Shown here piece by piece: positions 1 to 6,966 of a stretch of DNA of 22,037 nucleotides. The number at the start of each line of letters is the position of its first letter. Positions within the stretch are counted from its first letter, which is position 1. Origin of the DNA: an uncultured Prevotella sp. (GTDB lineage Bacteria; Bacteroidota; Bacteroidia; Bacteroidales; Bacteroidaceae); assembly GCA_937877685.1 (NCBI GenBank), contig CALFGU010000170.1, positions 1-22,037 on the forward strand. Direction: 5' to 3'. Made by a program: the position numbers and the translations under genes. The notes under the pieces were generated by a model, which was given only the letters and a program-made list of their open reading frames with translations, searched no databases and was not told where the DNA came from.

Positions 1-50
1 GCACAACCTTGCCAAGGTTGGGGTCGCGAGTTCGAGTCTCGTTTTCCGCT
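1..50 (+). tRNA. tRNA-Gly (GCC), 3' part
   Basis: The window opens inside a tRNA. The anticodon arm has stem CAACC/GGTTG around loop TTGCCAA, giving anticodon GCC (glycine). A five-base variable loop, a T arm containing TTCGAGT, and the 3' acceptor strand TTTCCGC with discriminator T follow. The acceptor 5' strand and most of the D arm lie before base 1. No CCA is encoded. Confidence 0.93.
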
Positions 51-84
51 CAAAGCAATGTCTTTGCTTGTATTATTATCAAGT

Positions 85-115
85 TCAATCCTCAAAGGAT
101 TGACTTTTTCTTTTT
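85..115 (+). terminator. Rho-independent terminator after tRNA-Gly
   Basis: An 8-bp perfect stem (TCAATCCT/AGGATTGA, 85-92 with 96-103) with a three-base loop is followed by CTTTTTCTTTTT. It lies 35 bases after the tRNA and fits as its terminator. Confidence 0.75.
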
Positions 116-155
116 AAGACGCATAAGACAATGCACAACCCTTCATTCGTATTTT

Positions 156-737
156 ATGAATATTTACGCACGCTACTTTGACCAAGAAACAATTGCGTCT
201 TCATTTGAAGAACTTATCACTTTCTTGGCATCCATCCCCGAAATAAGCATCACAACGGAACTAATTGACAACGTAAAGGCATACGTTGACAGTCCGCTCC
301 CCTACCCCAAACGCTATAAAATACGTCCTCGCGTTTATTTTATCCTCATCAAAACCACAGCACAAAACATTCAGGAGTTTAAAAGCAAACGCGTCAAAGA
401 AGAAAGCGAAGACGAAATCCCCAATATCAATACTTCGCAAAATTTTAAGGAGGAGCGTATTTCTAAACTTTCTGAGGAAAAACTGGGATGGTACAAAGTG
501 TCCTTAACCATCAAGAGGATGGTACACATTCGTGAATTACAGAAATTCCAATATCAAGATAACATCATCAAGGCATACATTAACGCAGAAAGCCCTATTG
601 ATTGCTACCAGCGCCTTGTGGAATATTTCAAATCACGTGACGATATTGACCCACGGAGTCAAATCCCCTCTGCCAAGAGCGACAGTTTCAAATTTCAATA
701 TATTGGAGAGGAAATTAAATTTATAGAAGCACAATAA
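156..737 (+). CDS. Conserved Bacteroidales hypothetical protein, 193 aa
   Basis: A soluble protein of 193 residues beginning MNIYARYFDQ, with no signal peptide and no membrane segment. The first ~75 residues are acidic to neutral and include the segment PYPKRYKIRPRVYFILIKT. A charged Lys/Glu-rich middle (about residues 75-110) looks like a flexible linker, and a second folded-looking segment ends the protein. It resembles uncharacterised proteins I associate with Bacteroides and Prevotella genomes, but I cannot name a family or a function. The frame is open upstream to a TTG at position 9, but that would overlap the tRNA and its terminator, so the ATG at 156 is chosen. It stands alone between two tRNA genes; no clear promoter box is seen directly upstream. 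Confidence 0.75.
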   Translation: MNIYARYFDQETIASSFEELITFLASIPEISITTELIDNVKAYVDSPLPYPKRYKIRPRVYFILIKTTAQNIQEFKSKRVKEESEDEIPNINTSQNFKEERISKLSEEKLGWYKVSLTIKRMVHIRELQKFQYQDNIIKAYINAESPIDCYQRLVEYFKSRDDIDPRSQIPSAKSDSFKFQYIGEEIKFIEAQ

Positions 738-835
738 TCACCTTGCCAAAAGCAAGTCACACACTTCACAAACCAGCAAAATTACAGCAGAAACCGAACT
801 TCAACAGCGACTTCGCATAAAAACCAAGAAAGCGC

Positions 836-866
836 TTTGCTGTTCAAATTCTTTAATGTAATTTTG
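836..866 (+). promoter_or_regulatory. Bacteroidota-type promoter of tRNA-Arg
   Basis: TTTG (836-839), a 19-base spacer, then TAATTTTG (859-866) match the Bacteroidota sigma-ABfr consensus TTTG-N19-21-TAnnTTTG exactly. Transcription would start around 873, about ten bases before the mature tRNA. Confidence 0.75.
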
Positions 867-882
867 CACCGCAAAAAGGTTC

Positions 883-957
883 GGTTCCGTAGCTCAGTTG
901 GATTAGAGCAACGCCCTTCTAAGGCGTGGGTCTTGGGTTCGAGCCCCAACGGAATCA
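883..957 (+). tRNA. tRNA-Arg (TCT)
   Basis: A complete cloverleaf: acceptor GGTTCCG pairs with CGGAATC, with discriminator A at 957. The D arm GCTC/GAGC includes the A20 typical of arginine tRNAs. The anticodon stem ACGCC/GGCGT encloses loop CTTCTAA (anticodon TCT), and the T arm is TTGGG-TTCGAGC-CCCAA. No CCA is encoded. A strong promoter lies just upstream and a palindromic terminator just downstream, so it is its own transcription unit. Confidence 0.96.
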
Positions 958-972
958 CAGATTGCAAAAATT

Positions 973-1010
973 AAGGTAGAAATTAGCGCGCTAATTTCTA
1001 CCTTTTTTAT
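973..1010 (+). terminator. Perfect-palindrome terminator, probably bidirectional
   Basis: Two 16-base arms (973-988 and 989-1004) form a perfect palindrome with no spacer, followed by TTTTTAT on the plus strand and by TTAATTTTTG on the minus strand. It sits between tRNA-Arg (plus) and the convergent gph-like gene (minus) and can serve both. Confidence 0.8.
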
Positions 1011-1089
1011 TTTTCTTTGTAATAGAATTCGGAGAACTTTACTCACGATAACAACCCAACCAAGGGAACTAAGCAAAACTAACCTTGAG

Positions 1090-1152
1090 CGCGCTATTCC
1101 AAATATTTGACACGCCATTCCCAAAATTTTACGCGCTATTCCAAATACTTCA
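1090..1152 (-). repeat. Three 21-bp tandem degenerate repeats across the gph stop codon
   Basis: Units 1090-1110, 1111-1131 and 1132-1152 are each 21 bp. Units 1 and 3 match at 19 of 21 positions, and unit 2 matches unit 1 at 16 of 21. The stop codon of the gph-like gene (1136-1138) lies in unit 3, and the same stop recurs in frame in unit 1. The period is seven codons, so the array looks like a duplication of the gene's 3' end. Confidence 0.7.
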
Positions 1153-1789
1153 GCAAGTCGCTTGCAACATCTATTAAAGCGAGCGAAGGATTGTTTTGCA
1201 ATTCTTCTTTCGGACGGAATCCCCAAGTCACACCCACCGCATCAACCCCAGCGTTTACAGCTGTCTGCAAGTCAACCCCCGAATCCCCTACGTAAAGCAC
1301 CTCTTGCTTCGCCACTCCTGCTGCATCAATAATCTCATCCACAACCGCCGGATTGGGTTTTATAGGCACGTCAGCGCGTTGTCCAAACACCTTAATGAAG
1401 TTAATTTGCGGAAAATAATGCGCCACTAATTTTTCAGTCGCCGCTTGATATTTATTAGATGCCACCGCGAGCATCACCCCCTTATCTTGCAATCGAGTCA
1501 GCAAGTCAGAAATTCCATCGTATGACGCACTCAAATCCGCATTATGCGCATCATAATACGGAATAAACACACTGCGCATACGCATCACATTCTCCTCCGT
1601 CTTTTCTCCCTCAGGCAACGAACGCTCCAATAATTTATTTATCCCATTCCCCACATACGAGCGAATTGTCACCGTATCGTGCACGGGATAACCCAAAACA
1701 CCGAGCGCATAATTCGCACTGTCGGCAAGATCTGCTATTGTATTCAACAACGTTCCGTCTAAATCAAAAACAACTAATTTTTTCTTCAT
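1136..1789 (-). CDS. gph: HAD-family phosphatase, phosphoglycolate phosphatase-like
   Basis: A 217-residue cytoplasmic HAD hydrolase. Motif I is FDLDGT, with the nucleophile Asp9 and the general acid/base Asp11. Motif II is the ASNK stretch near residue 111, motif III a Lys in PIKPNP, and motif IV GDSGVDLQTA, which binds Mg2+. The helical cap between motifs I and II and the length fit the Gph/PGP subfamily, which hydrolyses 2-phosphoglycolate. Closely similar HADs act on other small phosphates or pyrophosphate, so the substrate is not certain. The start MKKKLVVFDLDGT is the usual one. A TATTTTTG box about 45 bases upstream could be the promoter. The stop codon lies in a 21-bp tandem repeat array (1090-1152) whose translation past the stop would repeat the same tail. 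Confidence 0.85.
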   Translation of the reverse strand: MKKKLVVFDLDGTLLNTIADLADSANYALGVLGYPVHDTVTIRSYVGNGINKLLERSLPEGEKTEENVMRMRSVFIPYYDAHNADLSASYDGISDLLTRLQDKGVMLAVASNKYQAATEKLVAHYFPQINFIKVFGQRADVPIKPNPAVVDEIIDAAGVAKQEVLYVGDSGVDLQTAVNAGVDAVGVTWGFRPKEELQNNPSLALIDVASDLLKYLE

Positions 1790-1833
1790 CTCGTGTGACT
1801 AATATCGGAGCGCATTACTCCATTAATTTTCAG

Positions 1834-1841
1834 CAAAAATA
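1834..1841 (-). promoter_or_regulatory. Possible -7 box of the gph-like gene
   Basis: The minus strand reads TATTTTTG, matching TAnnTTTG, about 45 bases before the ATG. No TTTG partner is seen at the usual distance. Confidence 0.4.
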
Positions 1842-1893
1842 AACAATTTATCCTAAAAACTAAGCACCTCAAGAAGAAACCACATTCAAAACA

Positions 1894-1934
1894 AAAGAAA
1901 AGGATTGAAAACTAAGTTTTCAATCCTTTTCTTT
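1894..1934 (-). terminator. Terminator of tRNA-Thr
   Basis: A perfect inverted repeat with 19-base arms (1894-1912 and 1916-1934) and a three-base loop lies immediately after the tRNA-Thr 3' end on the minus strand. It is followed by a T-rich run. Confidence 0.8.
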
Positions 1935-1935
1935 G

Positions 1936-2009
1936 AGCCTCTTGTCGGATTCGAACCAACGACCCCGAGATTACAAATCACGTGCTCTGGCCAACTGAGC
2001 TAAAGAGGC
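1936..2009 (-). tRNA. tRNA-Thr (TGT)
   Basis: On the minus strand, acceptor GCCTCTT pairs with AAGAGGC, with discriminator T. The D arm is GCTC...GAGC. The anticodon arm CGTGA-TTTGTAA-TCTCG gives anticodon TGT (threonine) and has one T-T mismatch in its stem. The T arm holds GGTTCGAATCC. No CCA is encoded. It has its own promoter (2086-2116) and terminator (1894-1934). Confidence 0.95.
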
Positions 2010-2085
2010 AATAGGTCTCAGGGAAATCCCTTTATCCTGCGCACTTCCAAGAAGCAAGCATATTGTTGTTTCTTGTTTGCGAGTG

Positions 2086-2116
2086 CAAAGGTAGCACTAT
2101 ATTTTGAAGTAGCAAA
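2086..2116 (-). promoter_or_regulatory. Bacteroidota-type promoter of tRNA-Thr
   Basis: On the minus strand TTTG (2113-2116), a 19-base spacer and TACCTTTG (2086-2093) match the consensus exactly. The predicted start is about 70 bases before the mature tRNA, implying a 5' leader. Confidence 0.7.
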
Positions 2117-2243
2117 GGTTTTGCAAGAAAAATTCAAAATATTTTTCATTTTTCTCAATTTTCACCCCATTTTCCTCAAAAATCGGCAAAAATCAGAGCA
2201 TCAGTCTGCAGTTATTGGTTAAAATGCGGGACCATTAGTCGCC

Positions 2244-3056
2244 CTATTCCATCCCAACCATATACCAGCGGAACCCATCCATCACACAACTGCGATCAAC
2301 ATCCCCTCTGACGCCCTCCAGTTCCCCAGTCGCAGTATATTGCCACATGATAAACTCCGTATTGTCGTTCAAAGTAGGCGCATCTTCGCGATAGCGCGCA
2401 ATCATCCAGTGATAACCACTAAATTGATTCACAAGATGCTTGTTATAAAAATTGTGGTAGGTATAAAGCAAGGGTTTGCACCCATAATGCTCCTCAACCG
2501 CACGCACAAACTGCTTGAGATCGCGAATAAACTTCTCATCACTCACCCTGCCGCGCACTTCGATATCCACAATAGGTGCCAAGTCCTGCTCATGTGCACG
2601 CACATTCTTCGTCATGTTTGCCACTTGCTTTTTCCAACTAATATTCGGGCGGTAAAAATGATAACTCCCCACTTTCAACCCTGCTCTTCGCGCCTCAACA
2701 ATATTCTTGCGATACATGCGATCGACCAACGATTCTCCCTCTGTGGCTTTCATATAGGCATAACAGATTTCTCCTGTTGCCGCCACCGCCCTCCAATTTA
2801 TCGCACCTTGGTAATGACTCACATCAATACCCTCAAAATAGCGACGAGATACGTAGAAATTTGAAGAGAGTGCGGGTAATTCCGAGAGACTAGAGACCTC
2901 TGTCTTCACCACTGACAATACGGGAAACGCTTCAGGGGTTGAATTCTTAGCAGCGGGTTGAAGCGTCACGTTCTTCTTTTTCTTAGAGCGAGCCTCTACC
3001 TCTAAAGATGACGTTAAAAGCGACAGACACAATATTATATATATATAGCGACTCAT
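2244..3056 (-). CDS. Secreted GH25 muramidase (lysozyme family)
   Basis: This 270-residue protein starts with a signal peptide (MSRYIYIILCLSLLTSSLEVEA). A basic, low-complexity linker (to about residue 70) follows, then a glycoside hydrolase family 25 domain running to the C-terminus. The family signature is clear: GIDVSHYQG with catalytic Asp78 on the first strand, YMKATEG, the GSYHFYRP strand, and the DIE motif (Asp164/Glu166) that forms the active-site pair, with YTYHNFY and the final MWQYT strand. GH25 enzymes cut the beta-1,4 bond between N-acetylmuramic acid and N-acetylglucosamine in peptidoglycan. The protein probably acts in the periplasm or is exported, in wall remodelling. It lies next to the M23/LysM peptidase on the same strand, so the two may act on one substrate. 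No phage genes are nearby, which argues against an endolysin. Confidence 0.92.
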   Translation of the reverse strand: MSRYIYIILCLSLLTSSLEVEARSKKKKNVTLQPAAKNSTPEAFPVLSVVKTEVSSLSELPALSSNFYVSRRYFEGIDVSHYQGAINWRAVAATGEICYAYMKATEGESLVDRMYRKNIVEARRAGLKVGSYHFYRPNISWKKQVANMTKNVRAHEQDLAPIVDIEVRGRVSDEKFIRDLKQFVRAVEEHYGCKPLLYTYHNFYNKHLVNQFSGYHWMIARYREDAPTLNDNTEFIMWQYTATGELEGVRGDVDRSCVMDGFRWYMVGME

Positions 3057-3086
3057 GTTTACGATAATTCTACAACTTTAATCATA

Positions 3087-3120
3087 AAAGGCGCGCCAAA
3101 AACTGATTCGGCACGCCCTT
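3087..3120 (-). terminator. Hairpin between the M23 and GH25 genes
   Basis: An 11-bp stem (3110-3120 with 3087-3097, including two G-U pairs) is followed on the minus strand by TTTTATGATT. It can end the M23 transcript. It also lies between a possible GH25 promoter box (3130-3137) and the GH25 start, so it would sit in the GH25 leader if that promoter is used. Confidence 0.6.
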
Positions 3121-3129
3121 AATTTCATG

Positions 3130-3137
3130 CAAAATTA
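3130..3137 (-). promoter_or_regulatory. Possible -7 box of the GH25 gene
   Basis: The minus strand reads TAATTTTG, matching TAnnTTTG, 74 bases before the GH25 ATG. No TTTG partner is evident at 19-21 bases, so support is limited. Confidence 0.35.
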
Positions 3138-3181
3138 TATGTCATGGACATAAAATCTTGCGGAATTTATATTCACTCGGA

Positions 3182-4069
3182 TTAATAACGTAACAACTGA
3201 CCGGGTCGAAGCGTTGTTTTCTTCGTAATGCGGTTAATCTTGCAAAGTTGTGCGACAGACGAACCCGTGCGACTCGCAATGCGTGAAAGACTATCACCCT
3301 TGCGCACCTTGTAGTAGCGCTTTGATGAAGCAACCGCTTTCTTCTTTGACTTTGTGTCGGGACCTGTATAATTTACGTCTGTCTTTGCCTTGTGGAACAC
3401 GTAGAAGTCGCCCGTGACGTCTTGATTCGCAAAGTCAAAAAGGAATGCTGGATTAATGGCCTCACCCATCACGCGAGTTTCGAAGTGAAGGTGTGAACCG
3501 AAAGAACGCCCTGTGTTACCGCCCAAACCAATTGGTTGACCCGATTTCACGACTTCATCAACATTGCAAAGCGTTTTTGACAAGTGAGCGTAATAGGTTT
3601 CCAACCCATTTTCATGTCGCAACACAATGTAGTGACCATATCCTTTTCTTTCAAAACGTACGATGCGCACAACGCCATCAAAAGCAGCATAAATAGTGTC
3701 ACCAGTAAGCACCTTTACGTCAATACCTTTATGCATACGGCGGAAACGAGGACGATAACCAAAGTTGCTCGTCACACGACGACTTGTCGTAGGCATGCTA
3801 AAACCACGAAGGTCAATCTTTAAAGAATCTGGAATATCTGCACGTGAATAACAGTGTGTGTTTGAAGTATCCCATGACTTGTAAATATCAGTGATAACGT
3901 CAAGACCTCTCTCAATTTCAAACATTTTTAACATCGCGATTGAATCAACAGCACGAAGTTGCACATCTACGGGGGCCTGCTTTGCAATCAAATCCTGAGC
4001 CATCGCCGTACATGCTACTGAAAAAGAGAAAGCTCCTACTAAAAGACGCTTGATTTTTGTAAATTTCAT
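3182..4069 (-). CDS. Secreted M23 peptidase with C-terminal LysM domain
   Basis: A 295-residue exported protein. The signal peptide ends near ACTAMAQ (about residue 25). An uncharacterised segment precedes an M23 (lysostaphin/DD-endopeptidase-type) domain at about residues 95-210. All zinc ligands and catalytic residues are visible: His113 and Asp117 in HKGID, His162 in YYAHLS, and His193/His195 in HLHFE. The enzyme is therefore probably active and cuts peptide crosslinks or stems in peptidoglycan. Residues 252-295 form one LysM domain (YYKVRKGDSLSRIA...LRPGQLL) that binds glycan. This order, with LysM after M23, is common in Bacteroidota wall hydrolases involved in growth or division. A good promoter (4092-4123) lies just upstream, giving a very short leader. 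Confidence 0.92.
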   Translation of the reverse strand: MKFTKIKRLLVGAFSFSVACTAMAQDLIAKQAPVDVQLRAVDSIAMLKMFEIERGLDVITDIYKSWDTSNTHCYSRADIPDSLKIDLRGFSMPTTSRRVTSNFGYRPRFRRMHKGIDVKVLTGDTIYAAFDGVVRIVRFERKGYGHYIVLRHENGLETYYAHLSKTLCNVDEVVKSGQPIGLGGNTGRSFGSHLHFETRVMGEAINPAFLFDFANQDVTGDFYVFHKAKTDVNYTGPDTKSKKKAVASSKRYYKVRKGDSLSRIASRTGSSVAQLCKINRITKKTTLRPGQLLRY

Positions 4070-4091
4070 GTGATTAAGGGTTTAACGAGCG

Positions 4092-4123
4092 CAAAGTTAC
4101 GAGTTTCTCTTAGCACAAACAAA
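4092..4123 (-). promoter_or_regulatory. Bacteroidota-type promoter of the M23 gene
   Basis: On the minus strand TTTG (4120-4123), a 20-base spacer and TAACTTTG (4092-4099) match the consensus. The predicted start is about 15 bases before the ATG. Confidence 0.7.
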
Positions 4124-4482
4124 AAATCGCACCCCTTTTTTAAACATTTAACACACATGATTATTAATTTTAAAACTATTTAAGAAACTCTTGAAATTCT
4201 GCAATCTAAACCTTACAAACCACTGCTTTTAAATATAACTTTTTACACCTTAACTTTACAAAAAACAATCAATTCTGCGTTCATTTTAAGGAGTAAATTT
4301 CCCCCTAAAAGTTCTTCCCAAAACTATAATAGAAACTCGAAAAATTATATGAGAAAGAATTGAAATTGTTTGAGACTTAAGAACGATTCGTTGAGATATA
4401 GTTTTGCCCGATTTTCACTTCGCTACAACCATTCGATTTTTAAAGGAAATCATTCGCCTCACGTTCCGCTCCATAACAAATG

Positions 4483-4524
4483 AGAGTGGGCGCGTCAAAG
4501 GTCCAACTTTGACGCGCCCACTCT
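4483..4524 (-). terminator. Strong hairpin after the OmpH-like gene
   Basis: Two perfectly complementary 18-base GC-rich arms (4483-4500 and 4507-4524) enclose a six-base loop, 60 bases beyond the stop codon. The T tract is weak on either side, so it may act as a terminator or as a 3' stabiliser. Confidence 0.65.
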
Positions 4525-4584
4525 TGTTAAAATCTATCGATAGGTCAAGGACAACGATCCCTTGAACTTAAATCGAGAAGTTAC

Positions 4585-5160
4585 TTATTTCTTTTCCTTT
4601 GTATAACGATCGTTCAATCCCTTCACTACTTCAGCTGTGATATCGAGCTCTGCATTGGTGTTCAACACAACGTTGCGGGGCAAAATAAGCGTGTAGTTCT
4701 TTTCCTTGTTATAGTCATTCAAGAAATTATGAATGCTATCTTCCAACGACTTGTTAAATGCCAACTCTTTCTCTGAAATTTCCTTGGCACGCTCTTCCTG
4801 CCAGCGCTCCAAGTTCTCACGCTGCTTCACGAGTTTCGCATAAGCGTTGTTTACTTCGGTTTCGCTCAAAAACTTACCTTCCTGATAATTTTTCTGGAAC
4901 TCAGCCTCTTGGTTTTGACACGAAGCCACCTTCTGGGCCATCGTTGTTTGATAACTATTATACGTTTTTTCAAACTCCTGACGACCATCAATATAGTACT
5001 GATACTTTGCCTGAAGCGTGTCCATATCAACATAAGCCACAGTCATAGAAGGTGCCACTACTGTATCATTAACGGGTTGTGTTTTCACTTCTTCGCCGTT
5101 TGAACATGCCACAAATGACACACAAACTACAAGAGCGATTAATTTCAAAAATGCGTTCAT
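4585..5160 (-). CDS. OmpH/Skp-like outer-membrane chaperone lipoprotein
   Basis: A 191-residue exported protein. A lipoprotein signal peptide ends at the lipobox FVAC, with Cys19 as the lipidated residue. After a short linker comes VAYVDMDTLQAKY, the typical first strand and helix start of OmpH/Skp proteins. A long charged, Gln/Glu/Lys-rich helical region (about residues 55-150) is predicted to form the coiled-coil tentacles. It closes with YTLILPRNVVLNTNAELDITAEVVKGLNDRY, the family's C-terminal strand pair. Skp-type proteins hold unfolded outer-membrane proteins in the periplasm. Lipid anchoring is unlike E. coli Skp, but I know OmpH-like lipoproteins from Bacteroidota. It lies 44 bases after the small membrane protein gene on the same strand and is probably cotranscribed with it. 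Confidence 0.85.
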   Translation of the reverse strand: MNAFLKLIALVVCVSFVACSNGEEVKTQPVNDTVVAPSMTVAYVDMDTLQAKYQYYIDGRQEFEKTYNSYQTTMAQKVASCQNQEAEFQKNYQEGKFLSETEVNNAYAKLVKQRENLERWQEERAKEISEKELAFNKSLEDSIHNFLNDYNKEKNYTLILPRNVVLNTNAELDITAEVVKGLNDRYTKEKK

Positions 5161-5204
5161 TGTTATCTTGAATTATAAAATTGATATTTGCTTCACAATC
5201 AGGA

Positions 5205-5411
5205 TTACTTGGAATGCTCACTCACACGATTGGGATTATCCTTGCGCATCTTGCGGTCCATGGATTGCACACAATGTATCCCCTTCTTGTTCAAATGACG
5301 ATTACCATCAATATGCGTATGCACAAATTTCTTGCCAACTAGCACCTTTATGGCCAGCAACAAGAAAGCGATAGCAATAATTGCAAGGATGATGAGAAAT
5401 AATTGAAACAT
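5205..5411 (-). CDS. Small conserved membrane protein, 68 aa
   Basis: A 68-residue protein starting MFQLFLIILAIIAIAFLLLAI, one N-terminal membrane segment. A basic cytoplasmic-type tail contains GIHCVQSMDRKMRKDNP. I recall short Bacteroidota proteins with a closely similar CVQSMD tail, but none with a known function. An in-frame ATG at 5444 would lengthen it by 11 residues. That start coincides with the -7 promoter box (5442-5449) and would precede the transcript start, so the ATG at 5411 is preferred. It is divergent from pepD and upstream of the OmpH-like lipoprotein gene, which suggests an envelope role by context only. Confidence 0.7.
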   Translation of the reverse strand: MFQLFLIILAIIAIAFLLLAIKVLVGKKFVHTHIDGNRHLNKKGIHCVQSMDRKMRKDNPNRVSEHSK

Positions 5412-5417
5412 TCTTTG

Positions 5418-5425
5418 TATATTTG
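5418..5425 (+). promoter_or_regulatory. Possible -7 box of pepD
   Basis: TATATTTG matches TAnnTTTG on the plus strand, 77 bases before the pepD start. It overlaps the 5' region of the divergent small gene. The -33 partner is weak. Confidence 0.4.
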
Positions 5426-5441
5426 CGACTAAAATCGACCG

Positions 5442-5449
5442 CAAAGGTA
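5442..5449 (-). promoter_or_regulatory. Likely -7 box of the small membrane protein gene
   Basis: The minus strand reads TACCTTTG (TAnnTTTG), followed by a GCGG run. Its position about 30 bases upstream of the ATG at 5411 supports that start. It would be read divergently from the pepD box at 5418-5425. Confidence 0.5.
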
Positions 5450-5502
5450 AAACGAATAATCCATATATCCTTATTTTTAAAATATTTTAACGAATACAAC
5501 TT

Positions 5503-6951
5503 ATGACTGAGAATCCTATATTACAACCCAAAGCGGTTTTTGATTGTTTTTCAGCAATATGCCAAGTGCCTCACCCCTCTAAGCGTGAGGAAAAGATGAT
5601 TGCCTTCTTGCAAGATTTCGGCAAGAATCTCGGATTGGAAACATTGGTAGATAAGACAGGTAATGTGCTTATTAAGAAACCCGCCACAGCAGGCATGGAA
5701 GGCAGAAAGACCGTTGTGCTCCAAAGTCACTTCGACATGGTTTGCGAAAAAAACAACGACACTGTTTTTGACTTTGACAACGATGCCATTCAAACCTATA
5801 TCGATGGGGAATGGTTGAAGGCAAAAGGCACTACGCTCGGCGCCGATGACGGTATCGGTGTGGCTATGCAAATGGCAATTCTTCAGGCTTCAGACATTGC
5901 TCATGGTCCTTTGGAATGTCTTTTCACTCGCGACGAAGAAACGGGGCTTACTGGCGCAATGGGATTGGAACCAGGTTTTGTTACGGGTGACTACCTCATC
6001 AATCTCGACTCAGAAGATGAGGGTCAGATTTTCGTAAGTTGCGCTGGCGGCGCACGCACCAACGCCGAATTTGCCTTCACAGAGGAAGCGCTTCCCGCAG
6101 GTTATTTCTGCTTCAAGGTAGGTGTGAAAAACCTCACAGGCGGTCATTCAGGTGATGACATCAATAAGAACCGCGCGAATGCCAACAAGCTTCTCGTGCG
6201 CTTCCTTTGCAATGAAATGGAAAAGATGGACCTCCGCCTTATTGACATTCAGAGTGGCGGTCTTCACAATGCCATTCCTCGCGAAGGTTGGGCACTTTGC
6301 GCTGTACCCATGAAAATGAAAGAACAGGTGCGTATTGACTTAAACGTTTATAGTGCTGCTTTAGAAGAGGAATATCCTCAAACCGAACCTGCTATGCTTT
6401 GGGAACTCAGCAGCGAACCTGCTTCTGAAACGTGCATTTCTCCTGCCGTTGTGCGTTCCATGCTTCTTTCGCTCCACGCTCTTCACAATGGTGTTTTCGC
6501 TATGAGTCAAGACATGGAGGGATTGGTAGAAACATCAACAAACCTTGCTAGCATTCGCAAGCAAGAGGGTAAGATTGTCGTAACAACCAGTCAGCGCAGT
6601 TCCGTAGCGAGCGGCAGAGAAAACATGTCGTCAGTTGTGCGTGCTTGTCTCGAACTTGGTGGTGCAACATGTGACACAGGCGAAGGTTATCCTGGTTGGA
6701 AGATGAATCCCAAAAGCGAAATTCTTCGCATCGCAACTGAAAGTTATCGCTCATTATATAATAAAGAACCCAAAATCCTTGCGATTCACGCAGGACTTGA
6801 ATGCGGACTTTTCAGCGAAAAATACCCGCAGCTCGACATGATTAGCGTAGGCCCCACACTTCGCGGTGTACACTCACCTGAAGAACGTTTGCACATTCCT
6901 TCTGTAAAGATTGTTTGGGACCATTTGCTTGACATTTTGAAGCGCGCGTAG
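5503..6951 (+). CDS. pepD: Aminoacyl-histidine dipeptidase / cytosolic non-specific dipeptidase (M20C)
   Basis: A 482-residue cytoplasmic metallopeptidase close to the usual PepD length. The di-zinc M20 core is visible: His76 and Asp78 in QSHFDMV, the bridging Asp115 in LGADDGIG, catalytic Glu145 and Glu146 in RDEETGL, and Asp169 in NLDSED. A late His lies in IHAGLECGLF. The dimerisation (lid) domain sits between, containing GLTGGHSGDDI and NKNRANAN. PepD hydrolyses dipeptides, notably Xaa-His such as carnosine-type substrates, in peptide utilisation. The start MTENPILQPKAVFDCFSAICQVPHPSKRE is typical of the family. The gene is followed after about 15 bases by an inverted-repeat region and then mutL on the same strand. 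Confidence 0.95.
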   Translation: MTENPILQPKAVFDCFSAICQVPHPSKREEKMIAFLQDFGKNLGLETLVDKTGNVLIKKPATAGMEGRKTVVLQSHFDMVCEKNNDTVFDFDNDAIQTYIDGEWLKAKGTTLGADDGIGVAMQMAILQASDIAHGPLECLFTRDEETGLTGAMGLEPGFVTGDYLINLDSEDEGQIFVSCAGGARTNAEFAFTEEALPAGYFCFKVGVKNLTGGHSGDDINKNRANANKLLVRFLCNEMEKMDLRLIDIQSGGLHNAIPREGWALCAVPMKMKEQVRIDLNVYSAALEEEYPQTEPAMLWELSSEPASETCISPAVVRSMLLSLHALHNGVFAMSQDMEGLVETSTNLASIRKQEGKIVVTTSQRSSVASGRENMSSVVRACLELGGATCDTGEGYPGWKMNPKSEILRIATESYRSLYNKEPKILAIHAGLECGLFSEKYPQLDMISVGPTLRGVHSPEERLHIPSVKIVWDHLLDILKRA

Positions 6952-6966
6952 TATAATAAATTATAA

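Larger units (their letters stand above)
4070..4584. other. 515-base intergenic region
   Basis: AT-rich, with no coding region I can support on either strand. It holds the promoter of the M23 gene at the left end (4092-4123) and a strong hairpin at the right end (4483-4524) that fits as terminator of the OmpH-like gene. The middle (about 4130-4480) shows no recognisable RNA gene, repeat or gene remnant. Confidence 0.6.

Noticed and set aside
9..155. In-frame upstream extension of the 193-aa hypothetical protein from a TTG
   Set aside because: It would overlap the tRNA-Gly gene and its terminator; the ATG at 156 gives a normal protein start.
782..967. Minus-strand open frame across the tRNA-Arg gene
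   Set aside because: Its sequence is the typical spurious translation of a tRNA; the locus is fully explained by the tRNA and its promoter.
903..1226. Minus-strand open frame beyond the gph-like gene
   Set aside because: It overlaps the tRNA-Arg, the terminator palindrome and the 3' end of the gph-like gene in another frame and has no domain.
2244..3056. Phage endolysin
   Set aside because: The GH25 protein has a Sec signal peptide, sits beside an M23/LysM wall enzyme, and no holin or phage structural genes are visible.
5412..5444. Longer start of the small membrane protein
   Set aside because: This ATG lies on the predicted -7 promoter box, upstream of the expected transcript start.
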